The translations under genes were made by a program, and so were the position numbers. Below are positions 44,231-53,242 of a stretch of DNA of 64,000 nt, in pieces. Location: NCBI GenBank assembly GCA_903902745.1, contig CAIUWA010000022.1, forward strand, positions 1 through 64,000, given 5' to 3'. Every line of letters starts with the position of its first letter. Position 1 is the first letter of the stretch. This DNA is from an uncultured Opitutia bacterium (GTDB lineage: Bacteria; Verrucomicrobiota; Verrucomicrobiia; Opitutales; Opitutaceae). The notes beneath the pieces are model-generated. The model did no database searches, was not told the DNA's origin, and saw nothing but the letters and a program-made list of their open reading frames with translations.

Positions 44231-44335
44231 CTGCCTTGGATCAGCGGCGCGGGAGGAAAACTCCAAGACGGTGGCAAACTGGCCCACTTTTCGCTTTCCG
44301 TGGTGGAAACCGCCACCCATCGTTCGCCCGCCACC

Positions 44336-47116
44336 ATGGCCAAAACCTCCCGTACCTCCTCCGCACTCAAGGCCATGCCCAAGCTGGGCGCTGAGATCCG
44401 GGAGCTGGGCCGGACGCTGGGCCGGATCATCACCCAGCTGGAAGGGCAGGTGGCATTCGAGACCGTGGAGCAGCTCCGCAAGCTGGCCAAGGCGAGCCGC
44501 GCCGGCGAGGCAGGGGCGGCCGTCCAGTTGAGCAAGGTCGTGGCGGCGCTCACCCCGCGCGAGGCCTTCGACCAGGCGATGGCCTTCACCCTATACTTCG
44601 AGCTGGTCAACCTCGCGGAGGAGAATTTCCGCATCCTGCTGCTCCGCCAGCGGCGGGCGGCATTGCTCGGCGGGGATGAAAAGGCCCGCGCGATGCGCGA
44701 GAGCATCGAGGCGGCCGTGATCGAACTGAAGCAGCGCGGCGTCGACGCCGCGGCCATGCAGGCCCTCGTTGACCGGCTGGCCATTGAGCTCGTTTTCACC
44801 GCGCACCCGACCGAGTCGAAGCGCCGCACGCTGCTGACCAAGCTCAAGCGCCTCGGCGAGATTCTGCGGCACCGGACCGTGCCGGGGTTGGCCGACCCGA
44901 TGCTCGCCGATCCGGCCTGCATCGAGCGCGAGATCATTTCGCTCTGGCTCACCGACCGCAACCGCGTCGAGCGCCCCGAGGTGACCGACGAGGCGCGCAC
45001 CGGGTTGTGGTACTTCGACACGGCGATCTACGACACCCTGCCACGCTTGCAGGAGGACATGAAGCGGGCGCTCGCCCGGCATTATCCCGAAGTGAAGGCG
45101 CCGCGCCGCTGGCTGACCTTCGGCTCCTGGATCGGCGGCGACCGCGACGGCAATCCCAACGTCACCGCCGCGATCACGGCCGAGGTGCTTTTGCTGCACC
45201 GCCGCCTCGCCATCGAGAAAGTCCGGCTCGGGGCGCGGGACCTGGCCCGTTCGCTGACGGTGAGCGACCGCCGCGACACCGTGTCGCCCGCCGTGGAAAA
45301 ATTTCTCCGCGAAAACCTGCACTTCTCGAAGCATGTCGAGCAGCTCGGCCAGCGTTATCCGCACGAGCCCTACCGCCGGGTCCTCGGCGTGCTCCGCGAA
45401 CGGCTGGCGCAGGCCGTGGCCGAGGTGAAGGATGGTGCGACGCTGTCGGCGCCGACCATCGGCAATGAAACCTGCCTGAACCGGGGCACCGTGCGCGAGA
45501 CCCTGCAGGTGATCGGAGACAGCCTGCGGGCCGGCCGCGGTGCGGCGCTGGCCGGTGGCGAGCTGGAGGCGGTGGGTTTGCAGCTGGAGGTCTTTGGCCT
45601 GCACACCGCGCGGCTCGACCTGCGGCAGCATTCGGCCCAGCACGAGCTGGCCGTTGCCGAGGTGCTGGGCCGCGAGGATTACCCGCGCCTGCCCGAGACG
45701 GAGAAAATCTCGCTGCTCGGCGCCGCTCTCAAGGAGGCGCGCCCGCTTGGTTTGGACGGCGCCGCGAAATTTTCCGCCGCCACCCGGCATGTCCTCGAAC
45801 CGCTCCTGCTGGTCGGCAATGTCGTGGCCAAGTGCGGGCCGGAGGCGCTCGGCATCTACATCATCAGCATGACCGACGGCGTGTCGGACGTCCTCGAGGT
45901 GCAGTTGCTGATGAAGCTCACGCGCGCGCGGCTGCCCATCGCGCCGCTGTTCGAGACCCTCGACGACCTCGAGCGTGCGCCGGAAATTCTCGCGGCCCTG
46001 TTCGTCCATCCGGATTACGGGCCGCAGCTGGACCGCCACGACCGCTGGCAGCACGTGATGCTGGGTTACTCGGACAGCAACAAGGACTGCGGCTATCTCA
46101 CGGCCAACTGGGCGCTCTACAAGGCGCAGGAGGCGATCGCCCTCGTCTGCCGCGGGCACCAGGTGAAGGTCTCGCTCTTCCACGGCCGCGGCGGCAGCAT
46201 CGCGCGCGGTGGCGGCCCGGCGGCCAAGGCCATCCTGGCCCAGCCGGTCGGGCTGCGCGACGGCGCCATCCGCGTGACCGAGCAGGGCGAGGTGCTCTCG
46301 ACCCGCTACCATGACACCGACCTCGCGCACCGCATCCTCGAGCAGATGGCCTACGGCGTGATGCTCGGCACGCACGCCGCGCAGCAGCCGGCGAATGTTC
46401 CCACCGACTGGATCGCGGCGATGGAAGCGATGAGCGCGGCGGGGTTTGCCGCCTACAAGGCGCTGGTCCACGACGACCCGGAATTCCTCGTGTTCTGGAA
46501 GCAGGCGACCCCGATCGACGAGATCAGCAACCTGAAGTTCGGCTCGCGTCCGACCTACCGCCGCGCCGCGCAGACCGTCGAGGACCTGCGCGCCATCCCA
46601 TGGGTGTTCTCGTGGATGCAAGGCCGCTTTGTCTTTCCCGGCTGGTTCGGGCTGGGCAGCGCGCTTGATGCCGTCCTGAAACAGGGTCCGAAGGGCCGGA
46701 AGCTGCTGCGCGCGATGCATGCCGGCTGGCCGTTTTTCCAGACCCTGATCGACAACGCCCAGCTCACGATGCGCAAGGCCGACATGACCATCGCCGCGCT
46801 TTACGCGGACCTGGTGGAGGACGAGAAGATCCGCCGGCGGATCTTCGGGCTGCTGCAGGCGGAGTTCGCGCGCACAGAGGCGGCGATCCTCGCGGTGACG
46901 GGGCAGCGGCAATTGCTGGGGCGCGAGCCGGTGCTGTTGAAATCCGTCCAGCTCCGCAACCCCTACATCGACCCGCTCAACTACCTCCAGGTGGAGATGA
47001 TCCGGCGGCTGCGCGCCGGGGAGAAAAAGATGAGTGCCGAGGAGGCCGAGGCGACGCGGCGGGTGATCGAGCTGACGATCAACGGCATCTCCGGTGGATT
47101 GAAGAACACGGGGTGA
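44336..47116 (+). CDS. ppc: Phosphoenolpyruvate carboxylase
   Basis: This enzyme of about 926 residues fixes bicarbonate onto phosphoenolpyruvate to make oxaloacetate, refilling the TCA cycle. The catalytic His157 is in [15 protein letters not shown]. The second signature is [16 protein letters not shown] (about residue 577), and the mobile loop [14 protein letters not shown] is near 616. The C-terminus ends KNTG, the conserved end of the active site. E. coli Ppc has 883 residues; the extra length is partly an N-terminal extension. The ATG at 44336 is preferred over a GTG 36 nt upstream. Confidence 0.97.
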   Translation: MAKTSRTSSALKAMPKLGAEIRELGRTLGRIITQLEGQVAFETVEQLRKLAKASRAGEAGAAVQLSKVVAALTPREAFDQAMAFTLYFELVNLAEENFRILLLRQRRAALLGGDEKARAMRESIEAAVIELKQRGVDAAAMQALVDRLAIELVFTAHPTESKRRTLLTKLKRLGEILRHRTVPGLADPMLADPACIEREIISLWLTDRNRVERPEVTDEARTGLWYFDTAIYDTLPRLQEDMKRALARHYPEVKAPRRWLTFGSWIGGDRDGNPNVTAAITAEVLLLHRRLAIEKVRLGARDLARSLTVSDRRDTVSPAVEKFLRENLHFSKHVEQLGQRYPHEPYRRVLGVLRERLAQAVAEVKDGATLSAPTIGNETCLNRGTVRETLQVIGDSLRAGRGAALAGGELEAVGLQLEVFGLHTARLDLRQHSAQHELAVAEVLGREDYPRLPETEKISLLGAALKEARPLGLDGAAKFSAATRHVLEPLLLVGNVVAKCGPEALGIYIISMTDGVSDVLEVQLLMKLTRARLPIAPLFETLDDLERAPEILAALFVHPDYGPQLDRHDRWQHVMLGYSDSNKDCGYLTANWALYKAQEAIALVCRGHQVKVSLFHGRGGSIARGGGPAAKAILAQPVGLRDGAIRVTEQGEVLSTRYHDTDLAHRILEQMAYGVMLGTHAAQQPANVPTDWIAAMEAMSAAGFAAYKALVHDDPEFLVFWKQATPIDEISNLKFGSRPTYRRAAQTVEDLRAIPWVFSWMQGRFVFPGWFGLGSALDAVLKQGPKGRKLLRAMHAGWPFFQTLIDNAQLTMRKADMTIAALYADLVEDEKIRRRIFGLLQAEFARTEAAILAVTGQRQLLGREPVLLKSVQLRNPYIDPLNYLQVEMIRRLRAGEKKMSAEEAEATRRVIELTINGISGGLKNTG

Positions 47117-47125
47117 GGCGGATTT

Positions 47126-47244
47126 TTTAGCCGCAAAAAGGCGCAAAAATTCGTGGGCTGCGACGGGAGTCTCCATCGCGCTTATAAGCGCACGGGACAT
47201 TCGAGATGGAGCCCCGGACTCTTTTGCGCCTTTTTGCGGCCAAA
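47126..47244. repeat. Intergenic palindrome, family E copy 3 (inverted)
   Basis: The arms TTTAGCCGCAAAAAGGCGC and GCGCCTTTTTGCGGCCAAA surround GCGCTTATAAGCGC (47178-47191). It is oriented opposite to the copies at 31856 and 33531 (GTCTCCAT precedes the central palindrome instead of ATGGAGAC following). It lies between ppc and glgB. Confidence 0.88.
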
Positions 47245-47275
47245 TCTCCGGATAGGATCGAAATCGCGCTAGACT

Positions 47276-49519
47276 GTGCCCGATCCGGCGGACACCTTCT
47301 CTTCTGTGATTCTTGCCAAGGCCGAACTGACTTCGTTTCTCGCCGCGAAGCACGCCACCCCCCACGACCACCTCGGCATGCACCCGCACGTGCGCCTGAA
47401 GAGCAAGGGCGTGGTCGTCCGCGCCCTCGTGCACGACGCGGTGAAATGCGCCGTGGTGAACCTGGCGAACGGCGAGTCGTATGTCATGACGCGCCTCGCC
47501 CCGGAGGGATTCTTCGAGGTGTTCATCGCGCGGCAGCCGGCGGTTTTCCGCTACCAGCTCCGTGCGACGCTCGGCAACGGTGAGATCCGGCAGTTTTTTG
47601 ATCCCTACGCCTTCCTCCCGACGCTCGGGGCGCAGGACCTCTATCTTTTCAATGAGGGCACGGAGCACCGCATCTACGAGAAGCTCGGCGCGCACCTGCG
47701 CACGGTCGACGGCGTGCCGGGCGTGGCCTTCGCCGTCTGGGCGCCGGGCGCGGCGCGCGTGTCGGTGGTCGGCAACTTCAACCGCTGGGACGGCCGCTAT
47801 CACCTGATGCGTTCGCTCGGCGCCTCGGGCGTGTGGGAATTGTTTGTGCCGGGGCTGAAGGAGGGCGAAGTGTACAAGTTCGAACTGCGCGACCAGCGCG
47901 GCAACATCCATCTCAAGACCGATCCCTACGGCACTTATTTTGAGGCGCCGCCCAACAACGCCTCGATCGTATTCAATCCGCGCCGCTACCAGTGGAAGGA
48001 TGATGCCTGGATGAAGCAGCGCACGGCCGCCGCGGGCCAGCTCGACCGGCCGGTGTCGGTTTATGAAATCCATCTCGGTTCCTGGCGGCGAAAGCTGGAG
48101 GACGCCAACCGCCCGCTCAACTACCGCGAACTCGCGCCGGTGCTGGCCGACTATGTCGTGGAAATGGGCTTCACGCACGTCGAGGTGATGCCGCTGGCCG
48201 AGCATCCGTTCGACGGCTCGTGGGGTTACCAGGTCACGGGTTTCTACGCGCCGACGCACCGCTTCGGCACGCCGGACGACTTTGCGTTCCTCGTGGACCA
48301 CCTGCACCAGCGCGGCATCGGGATCATCCTCGACTGGGTGCCGGCGCATTTCCCGCGCGACAGCTTTGCGCTGGCGGAGTTCGACGGCACGCACCTCTAC
48401 GAGCACGCCGACCCGCGGCAGGGCGCGCACATGGACTGGGGCACGCTGATCTTCAACTACGGCCGCAACGAGGTCCGCTGCTTCCTCATCGCGAACGCGC
48501 TCGCCTGGTGCGACCGCTACCACCTCGACGGCCTGCGCGTCGACGCCGTGGCCTCGATGCTCTACCTCGACTACTCGCGCAAGGAAGGGCAGTGGGTGGC
48601 GAACAAGCACGGCGGCCGGGAGAACCTCGGGGCCATCGCATTCCTGCGCGAGACGAACGACCTGGTGCACCAGTATTATCCGGGCGTGCTGATGATCGCG
48701 GAGGAGAGCACGTCGTTTGCGGGCGTGAGCCGGCCGGTGAAGGACGGCGGGCTCGGCTTCGACTACAAGTGGAACATGGGCTGGATGCACGACACGCTGC
48801 GCTATTTCCAGAAGGAGCCGATTCACCGCAAGTGGCACCAGAACGACCTTACGTTCGGCATGCTGTACCAGTACGCGGAGAATTTCGTCACCGTCTTCTC
48901 GCATGACGAGGTGGTGCACGGGAAGGCGTCGCTGCTCTACAAGATGGGCGCGTGGCACATCCCGGAAAAATCGGCGAACCTGCGCGCGCTCTACGGGCAC
49001 ATGTGGGGCTGGCCGGGCAAGAAGCTGCTCTTCATGGGCGGCGAGTTCGCGCAGTCCGCCGAGTGGAACTACACCACCAGCCTCGACTGGCACCTCTGCC
49101 AGTACCTCGACCACGAAGGCGTGCGGCTGCTCGTGCGCGACCTGAACAAACTCTACACGAGCGAGCCGGTGCTCAGCCGGAACGATTTCAACCCGCAGGG
49201 CTTCCGGTGGCTCTCGTGCCAGGACGCCGACGCGAGCGTGCTCGCCTACCTGCGCATGGACCCCTTTGAGCAGACCCTTTTCGCGGTGGTCGGCCATTTC
49301 ACGCCGGTCCTCCGCGAGGGCTACCGTCTGGGCGTGCCGCGTCGCGGCCTTTGGCGGGAAGTCATGAACACCAATAGCCAGTTCTACGGCGGCACGGGCG
49401 CGGGCAACGACGGTGGCCGGCAGACCGAGGACGTCCCCGCCGACGGCTTCAGCCAGAGCATCGTCCTCAACCTCCCCGCGCTGAGCACAACGATCTTCAA
49501 GTGGACGGCGGATAGTTAA
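47276..49519 (+). CDS. glgB: 1,4-alpha-glucan branching enzyme GlgB
   Basis: This 747-residue GH13 enzyme makes alpha-1,6 branches in glycogen. An N-terminal carbohydrate-binding region includes HPHVRLKSKGVVVRALVHDA and the CBM48-like VPGVAFAVWAPGAARVSVVG. The catalytic barrel has the nucleophile Asp423 (DGLRVDAVASM), acid/base Glu476 (MIAEESTSFAG) and the third site in FSHDEVVHGK. The C-terminal beta domain ends NLPALSTTIFKW. Start is GTG. A short insert near the C-terminus (AGNDGGRQTEDVPADG) resembles the peptide inserted in smc. Neighbour ppc points to shared central-carbon context only. Confidence 0.97.
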   Translation: MPDPADTFSSVILAKAELTSFLAAKHATPHDHLGMHPHVRLKSKGVVVRALVHDAVKCAVVNLANGESYVMTRLAPEGFFEVFIARQPAVFRYQLRATLGNGEIRQFFDPYAFLPTLGAQDLYLFNEGTEHRIYEKLGAHLRTVDGVPGVAFAVWAPGAARVSVVGNFNRWDGRYHLMRSLGASGVWELFVPGLKEGEVYKFELRDQRGNIHLKTDPYGTYFEAPPNNASIVFNPRRYQWKDDAWMKQRTAAAGQLDRPVSVYEIHLGSWRRKLEDANRPLNYRELAPVLADYVVEMGFTHVEVMPLAEHPFDGSWGYQVTGFYAPTHRFGTPDDFAFLVDHLHQRGIGIILDWVPAHFPRDSFALAEFDGTHLYEHADPRQGAHMDWGTLIFNYGRNEVRCFLIANALAWCDRYHLDGLRVDAVASMLYLDYSRKEGQWVANKHGGRENLGAIAFLRETNDLVHQYYPGVLMIAEESTSFAGVSRPVKDGGLGFDYKWNMGWMHDTLRYFQKEPIHRKWHQNDLTFGMLYQYAENFVTVFSHDEVVHGKASLLYKMGAWHIPEKSANLRALYGHMWGWPGKKLLFMGGEFAQSAEWNYTTSLDWHLCQYLDHEGVRLLVRDLNKLYTSEPVLSRNDFNPQGFRWLSCQDADASVLAYLRMDPFEQTLFAVVGHFTPVLREGYRLGVPRRGLWREVMNTNSQFYGGTGAGNDGGRQTEDVPADGFSQSIVLNLPALSTTIFKWTADS

Positions 49520-49532
49520 TTTTTAGCCGCGA

Positions 49533-49946
49533 ATGAGCCCTGTGGTTCAGCACGACCGCACCGGTTGCGGCGTCGCCAGTGTCGCTGCGCTCTCGGGGAA
49601 AAGCTATGCGACCGTGCGGCGGGCTGCGGCCAAGCTGGGTATCGCGGTCACCGACGCGCGTCTGTGGAGCGGCACCCGGCATATCCGCCGGCTTCTGGAA
49701 CTGTTTCACCTGCCGGCCGGGAAGCAGGCGACTTTCAAGTCTTGGGAGCGATTGCCGGACTGTGCCTTGCTCGCGATCAAGTGGCATTGCGAGAGGAAGG
49801 GTCCGGCCTGGCATTGGGTCGTGTTTGTCCGCGACGCGTCCGGCGCTTATGTCCTCGATCCCAAGATGGCGCTGCGCACGAACCGGCGGACGGATTTCGG
49901 CCGGATGAAGCCCAGGTGGTTTATCCGCGTGCGGAAGATGAGCTGA
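49533..49946 (+). CDS. Small C39-like cysteine peptidase-fold protein
   Basis: This 137-residue protein starts 13 nt after glgB. The pattern of a papain-like C39 domain is visible: Cys12 in DRTGCGVASVAALSGKSYAT, His94 in PAWHWVVFVRD and Asp109 in AYVLDPKMAL, spaced as a catalytic triad. There is no signal peptide and no transporter domain, so it is not a bacteriocin exporter peptidase by itself. It may be an intracellular peptidase or an inactive relative. It is the only candidate protease in the area, and no substrate gene is evident next to it. Confidence 0.75.
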   Translation: MSPVVQHDRTGCGVASVAALSGKSYATVRRAAAKLGIAVTDARLWSGTRHIRRLLELFHLPAGKQATFKSWERLPDCALLAIKWHCERKGPAWHWVVFVRDASGAYVLDPKMALRTNRRTDFGRMKPRWFIRVRKMS

Positions 49947-49973
49947 CCGGCCGACAGCGCACGGGAAATTAGT

Positions 49974-50834
49974 TCATCCGACCTGTTGCCGGGAGATTCT
50001 GCGGCGCCACGCGGCGAACAACAGCATGCATGATCCGACGATTCCATAGGTGCTCGCCTCGGGAACCGGGGAGATCACAACCGAACCGGGAGCGCAAAAG
50101 CCGCCGTCGGCGTCGCTGGCATCAATCCGGTTATTGTCGAGGGTGACAGCACCATTGAGGGCGAGGGCCCGGCCGTGGTCGATCGAGGCGCCGGTGGCCA
50201 GGGTGATGCTCGTGAGGGCGAGGAGATTGCCGGCGAACGCGGTGTTGGTCCCGATGGTCGCCGAGCTGCCGACCTGCCAGAAAATGCCGTTGTCCGGGCC
50301 GCAGTCCGGGCTGGTACTAAGGTTGATGAGGTTGACCAGCGAGCTGCTCGCCGTTGTGAGCGTGCTGCCGATTTGAAAGACAAAGCGCGCATTGCTGTCG
50401 CCTTGGGCGTCAAGGGTGAGCGTGCCCGTCAACTGGGCCGCCGAGCTGAAGAAATAAACCCCTGGGGTGAGGGTCAGGCCGCCGAGGTCGAGGCCGGTGA
50501 GCTGGGAGGTAAAACTCAAGGCCGCGAGGGACACGAAGGCCGAAGTGGCATTGGCGCGGGCCAGGGCCGAGGCGGCGTTTGCCTGATTGAGTGCCCCGGT
50601 GAACGATCCCGGGCCGCCATCGATCACGGAAAAGCCCGTGATGGCCGAGCCAGGGGAGACACCCAGATCGCCCGTGATGACGGTGCCGCCCGTGTTGGTC
50701 ACGGTCGAGGCGCCCAAGACCCCGTAGCTCCCCGCCGTGCCGAGAATCTGGGCCGAACCCGACGGGGCGAAAAATAAAATCACTGCCGAAGCCGCGAGGG
50801 TGCAGAGCCGAAGCATAGATGGGCATTTTCTCAT
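49974..50834 (-). CDS. PEP-CTERM-anchored protein with ice-binding-like (DUF3494) domain
   Basis: This 286-residue exported protein has a signal peptide (CTLAASAVILFFAPSGSA). The body is the DUF3494/ice-binding-like beta-solenoid: LGTAGSYGVLGASTVTNTGG, GDLGVSPGSAITGF, LTPGVYFFSSAAQLTGTLTL, and GSSATIGTNTAFAGNLLAL. The C-terminal sorting signal is VPEASTYGIVG, a hydrophobic helix and the basic tail AAWRRRISR, which is the PEP-CTERM form cleaved by exosortase. It is probably attached to or released at the surface. Ice binding is not assured for the family; adhesion is the alternative. ATG at 50834 chosen; a TTG 18 nt upstream is possible. Confidence 0.88.
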   Translation of the reverse strand: MRKCPSMLRLCTLAASAVILFFAPSGSAQILGTAGSYGVLGASTVTNTGGTVITGDLGVSPGSAITGFSVIDGGPGSFTGALNQANAASALARANATSAFVSLAALSFTSQLTGLDLGGLTLTPGVYFFSSAAQLTGTLTLDAQGDSNARFVFQIGSTLTTASSSLVNLINLSTSPDCGPDNGIFWQVGSSATIGTNTAFAGNLLALTSITLATGASIDHGRALALNGAVTLDNNRIDASDADGGFCAPGSVVISPVPEASTYGIVGSCMLLFAAWRRRISRQQVG

Positions 50835-51128
50835 CTGGCCTCGTTTTCCCAAAAAGTGAAAACGAGCTGAAGGCTACCAGCCGCTCGCGGACTGCGGGGC
50901 TTGGTAAATCGGTCTGCTTTCACGCAGGTACGATACCACATGGACTTGGGGCAGGCTATTGGGCGTTTGCTTTGCCTTTCGTCAGGGAATGCCGGATGTC
51001 CGGCCATTCGGTAGGTCAACGGTGTCAGCCCACCGGGGGGCAACGCTGCTCGCCCCAGCGGAACTCCGGGGGCTTTCCTGTTGATTCAGGGGGGAAGGCA
51101 CTGACACGGTTGTGTCTTTCCTACCCCT
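50835..51128. other. Divergent control region with hairpins
   Basis: This lies between the PEP-CTERM gene (minus) and the esterase gene (plus). It contains a strong hairpin at 50987-51009 (GAATGCCGGA-TG-TCCGGCCATTC with one bulged base) and a small GACAC-GGTT-GTGTC hairpin at 51103-51116. I see no repeat of the GTAG type and no convincing promoter or known riboswitch. Confidence 0.4.
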
Positions 51129-52307
51129 ATGAAAAAGACGACCCCGCTTGGCCTGGCCCTGATCATTGGCTGCATCACCCCGTTTACTTTAGCCCCCGGC
51201 GCAATCGGCGCAGAAGCGCAGCCGGCGTCCCAGCCGCCGGCGCCGGCACGGCCGACACCGCCGACCCGCGCGTTCGATGCGCCCGGCTCACCGAGGTTCA
51301 CGCGTCTCGATGGCAAGCCCGGCGCGAATCCGCCGCCGACCGTTGATGGGGATTTCCTCGTCGGCCCGGATTATGTGCAGGCCCCCGAGTTCAAGGTCGT
51401 CGAGGGCGTCCCGCAGGGGAAGGTGGAGCAGTTCAGCATGGATTCGAAGGACGGCAAATTCTACAACCCGGGCATCGCCCGCGACGTCCCCTTCGGCACG
51501 GTCGACCCGAGCAATCCCAAGACGGTCATCGTGGAAACCCACCCGATCGACTTTAAGCGGACCGTCACGGTCTACGTCCCCGCGCAATACGTGCCCGGCA
51601 CCGCGGCGCCCTTCATCGTGCTGCACGACGGCCCGGCCTTGGGTCGGCCGGACCTGAGCTTCGGCCACGTCCTCGACAACCTGATCGCCCAGCATCGGGT
51701 CCCGGCGATGATCGCCATCATGGTGGCGCACGGCGGTGGCGATGCGCAGGGACACGAGCGCGGCCGCGAATACGACACGATGTCCGGCAAGTACGCGGAG
51801 TTCATCGAGGCCGAGGTGCTCCCGCTCGTGGAGAAAAACTACGGCGTGAAGCTGACGAAGGATCCCGAGGGCCGCGCGACGATGGGCACGAGCTCCGGCG
51901 GCTCGGCCGCGCTCATCATGGCGTGGTATCACCCGGAGCTCTATCACCGCGTGCTGACCTTTTCCGGCACGTATGTGAACCAGCAGTGGCCATTTGATCC
52001 CGCGACGCCCGACGGGGCGTGGGATTTCCATGAGAAGCTGATTCCCCAGAGCCCGAGGAAACCCATCCGCCTGTGGATGGCGGTCGGCGACAAGGATTTG
52101 CTCAACCCGAATGTCATGCGCGACGGCATGCACGACTGGGTCGAAGCCAACAACCGCATGGCGGCCGTGCTGAAGGCGAAAGGCTATCACTACCAATATC
52201 TCTTCTGCCTCAATGCCGGCCACGGCGTGAGCAACGCCCGCGCACAGATCCTGCCGGAGGCGCTGGAATGGCTGTGGAAGGATTATCCGGTCCAGAAGGC
52301 GCCGTGA
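51129..52307 (+). CDS. Secreted esterase, enterochelin-esterase/esterase D-like
   Basis: This 392-residue protein has a signal peptide (LGLALIIGCITPFTLAPGAIGA) and then a proline-rich linker (PASQPPAPARPTPPTR). The alpha/beta-hydrolase domain of the putative esterase (Fes/esterase D) family has TVTVYVPAQYVPG, FIVLHDGPALG, the nucleophile Ser255 in ATMGTSSGGSAALIMA, acid in MAVGDKDLLNP and His in NAGHGVSNAR. Such proteins cleave feruloyl, acetyl or other sugar esters, or siderophore esters. Siderophore genes are not nearby, so a carbohydrate esterase is more plausible. Confidence 0.88.
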   Translation: MKKTTPLGLALIIGCITPFTLAPGAIGAEAQPASQPPAPARPTPPTRAFDAPGSPRFTRLDGKPGANPPPTVDGDFLVGPDYVQAPEFKVVEGVPQGKVEQFSMDSKDGKFYNPGIARDVPFGTVDPSNPKTVIVETHPIDFKRTVTVYVPAQYVPGTAAPFIVLHDGPALGRPDLSFGHVLDNLIAQHRVPAMIAIMVAHGGGDAQGHERGREYDTMSGKYAEFIEAEVLPLVEKNYGVKLTKDPEGRATMGTSSGGSAALIMAWYHPELYHRVLTFSGTYVNQQWPFDPATPDGAWDFHEKLIPQSPRKPIRLWMAVGDKDLLNPNVMRDGMHDWVEANNRMAAVLKAKGYHYQYLFCLNAGHGVSNARAQILPEALEWLWKDYPVQKAP

Positions 52308-52318
52308 GGACGGATGGG

Positions 52319-52343
52319 GTAGGGCGGATCTTTGACCCGCCCT
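52319..52343. repeat. REP-like element (GTAG + palindrome)
   Basis: GTAG overlaps the hairpin AGGGCGG-ATCTTTGAC-CCGCCCT, between the convergent esterase and H1-like genes. It is followed by CTTTTG, so it may also act as a terminator. It is related to 6464-6487. Confidence 0.6.
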
Positions 52344-52362
52344 GCTTTTGCCTCGTTCCGGC

Positions 52363-52878
52363 TTACGCCACCGGCGGTTCCGGCGGCGGGAAAGACAAGG
52401 ACGGCGCGGCGCCGGGATCCTGATCGAAGGGTGCGGAGGCCGGAGTTTCCGTGGGCGCCACCGGCTCGGTCCACAGGGCCGCCTCGCGGGGCATCGACTC
52501 AAGTGTGGGCGTGACCGTGGCCTTTGAGGGACGAATCTTGCGCGGGGATTTTGCCTTTGGCTTCACCGCGGATTTCCGGGCGGCCGGCTTCCGGCTTCCG
52601 GACTTCCTGGCGGCACCGGCCGCCGGCTTGGGCGCCGGATAATGGGCCGGCATGAGCGCGCCTTTTAGCGCCTTGAGTTTCTTGCGCGCCACCTTGGCCA
52701 GCTTCCTCGCCTTTTTGAAAGCCTTGCGCGCGCGCTTCAAATTGGCCTTGGCCGTCTGGGCCCGGGACCGCGCGGCCTTGGCCTGGCGCTGCGCGCCAGC
52801 GACCTGACGACTCAGCTTCCCGTTTCCGACTTTCCGACGGGCAACACCTTTCGCACCTGATTTACGACGGCTTTTCAT
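52363..52878 (-). CDS. Histone H1-like basic protein
   Basis: This 171-residue protein has a strongly basic first half of Lys/Arg/Ala helix (KANLKRARKAFKKARKLAKV), a Lys/Ala/Pro region (SGSRKPAARKSAVKPKAKSP) like eukaryotic H1 tails and bacterial Hc1/AlgP-type proteins, and a neutral Pro-rich C-terminus. It probably binds DNA or RNA non-specifically. It is the last gene of the minus-strand signalling cluster, 10 nt after the HisKA-only gene, which is an unusual place for such a protein. Low-complexity composition makes family assignment uncertain. Confidence 0.7.
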   Translation of the reverse strand: MKSRRKSGAKGVARRKVGNGKLSRQVAGAQRQAKAARSRAQTAKANLKRARKAFKKARKLAKVARKKLKALKGALMPAHYPAPKPAAGAARKSGSRKPAARKSAVKPKAKSPRKIRPSKATVTPTLESMPREAALWTEPVAPTETPASAPFDQDPGAAPSLSFPPPEPPVA

Positions 52879-52888
52879 GATGGGGAAT

Positions 52889-53242
52889 TCAGAGGTTGCT
52901 GCCGGCCTGCACCGGAAAACCCGGCGTACCGGGAGGAAATATTATTACAATGCCCGCCTCGACCTTCCATTGCGCGAGGCCCTCGTTCAGCAGGGTGAGG
53001 ATCTGGCTGCCGGAGGCATGAAGGTGCTGTAAATCCTCGGCGAGCGTGGTCGAACTGCCCGCAGCCGCGGTCTCGATGAGCATCTCGGTGTAGCCGATGA
53101 TCTGGTTGAGCGGAGTGCGCAGATCGTGGCGCAGGCGCTTGAGCGCCTCCTCATCGATGCCCGCTGGCAGCGGCCAGAGAGGTCGGGTATGCTCCGGGGC
53201 GCTGGCCTCGGGGGCGGCTGACTTGGACAATTCTCCACTCAT
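52889..53242 (-). CDS. HisKA-only (dimerisation/phosphoacceptor) protein
   Basis: This 117-residue protein contains a clear histidine-kinase H-box (LKRLRHDLRTPLNQIIGYTEML, His39) and the second helix of the DHp hairpin (LAEDLQHLHASGSQILTLLN). No ATP-binding domain follows; the frame ends after FPPGTPGFPVQAGSNL. Its start overlaps the stop of the preceding receiver gene (ATGA). It could act as a histidine phosphotransfer protein between the hybrid kinase upstream and the free receiver, or be a truncated kinase that is still translated. Confidence 0.75.
   Translation of the reverse strand: MSGELSKSAAPEASAPEHTRPLWPLPAGIDEEALKRLRHDLRTPLNQIIGYTEMLIETAAAGSSTTLAEDLQHLHASGSQILTLLNEGLAQWKVEAGIVIIFPPGTPGFPVQAGSNL

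Noticed and set aside
44591-49297. Very long open frame (over 1500 codons) on the strand opposite ppc and glgB
   Set aside because: It is the antisense of two well-supported genes in high-GC DNA, is rich in Arg/His/Gly/Val as such shadows are, and shows no domain.
50853-51060. Possible cyclic-di-GMP (GEMM) riboswitch upstream of the PEP-CTERM gene
   Set aside because: GACGAAAGGC and GGCAAAGC fragments recall the motif, but the two stems with the tetraloop and receptor are not in the right order or spacing.
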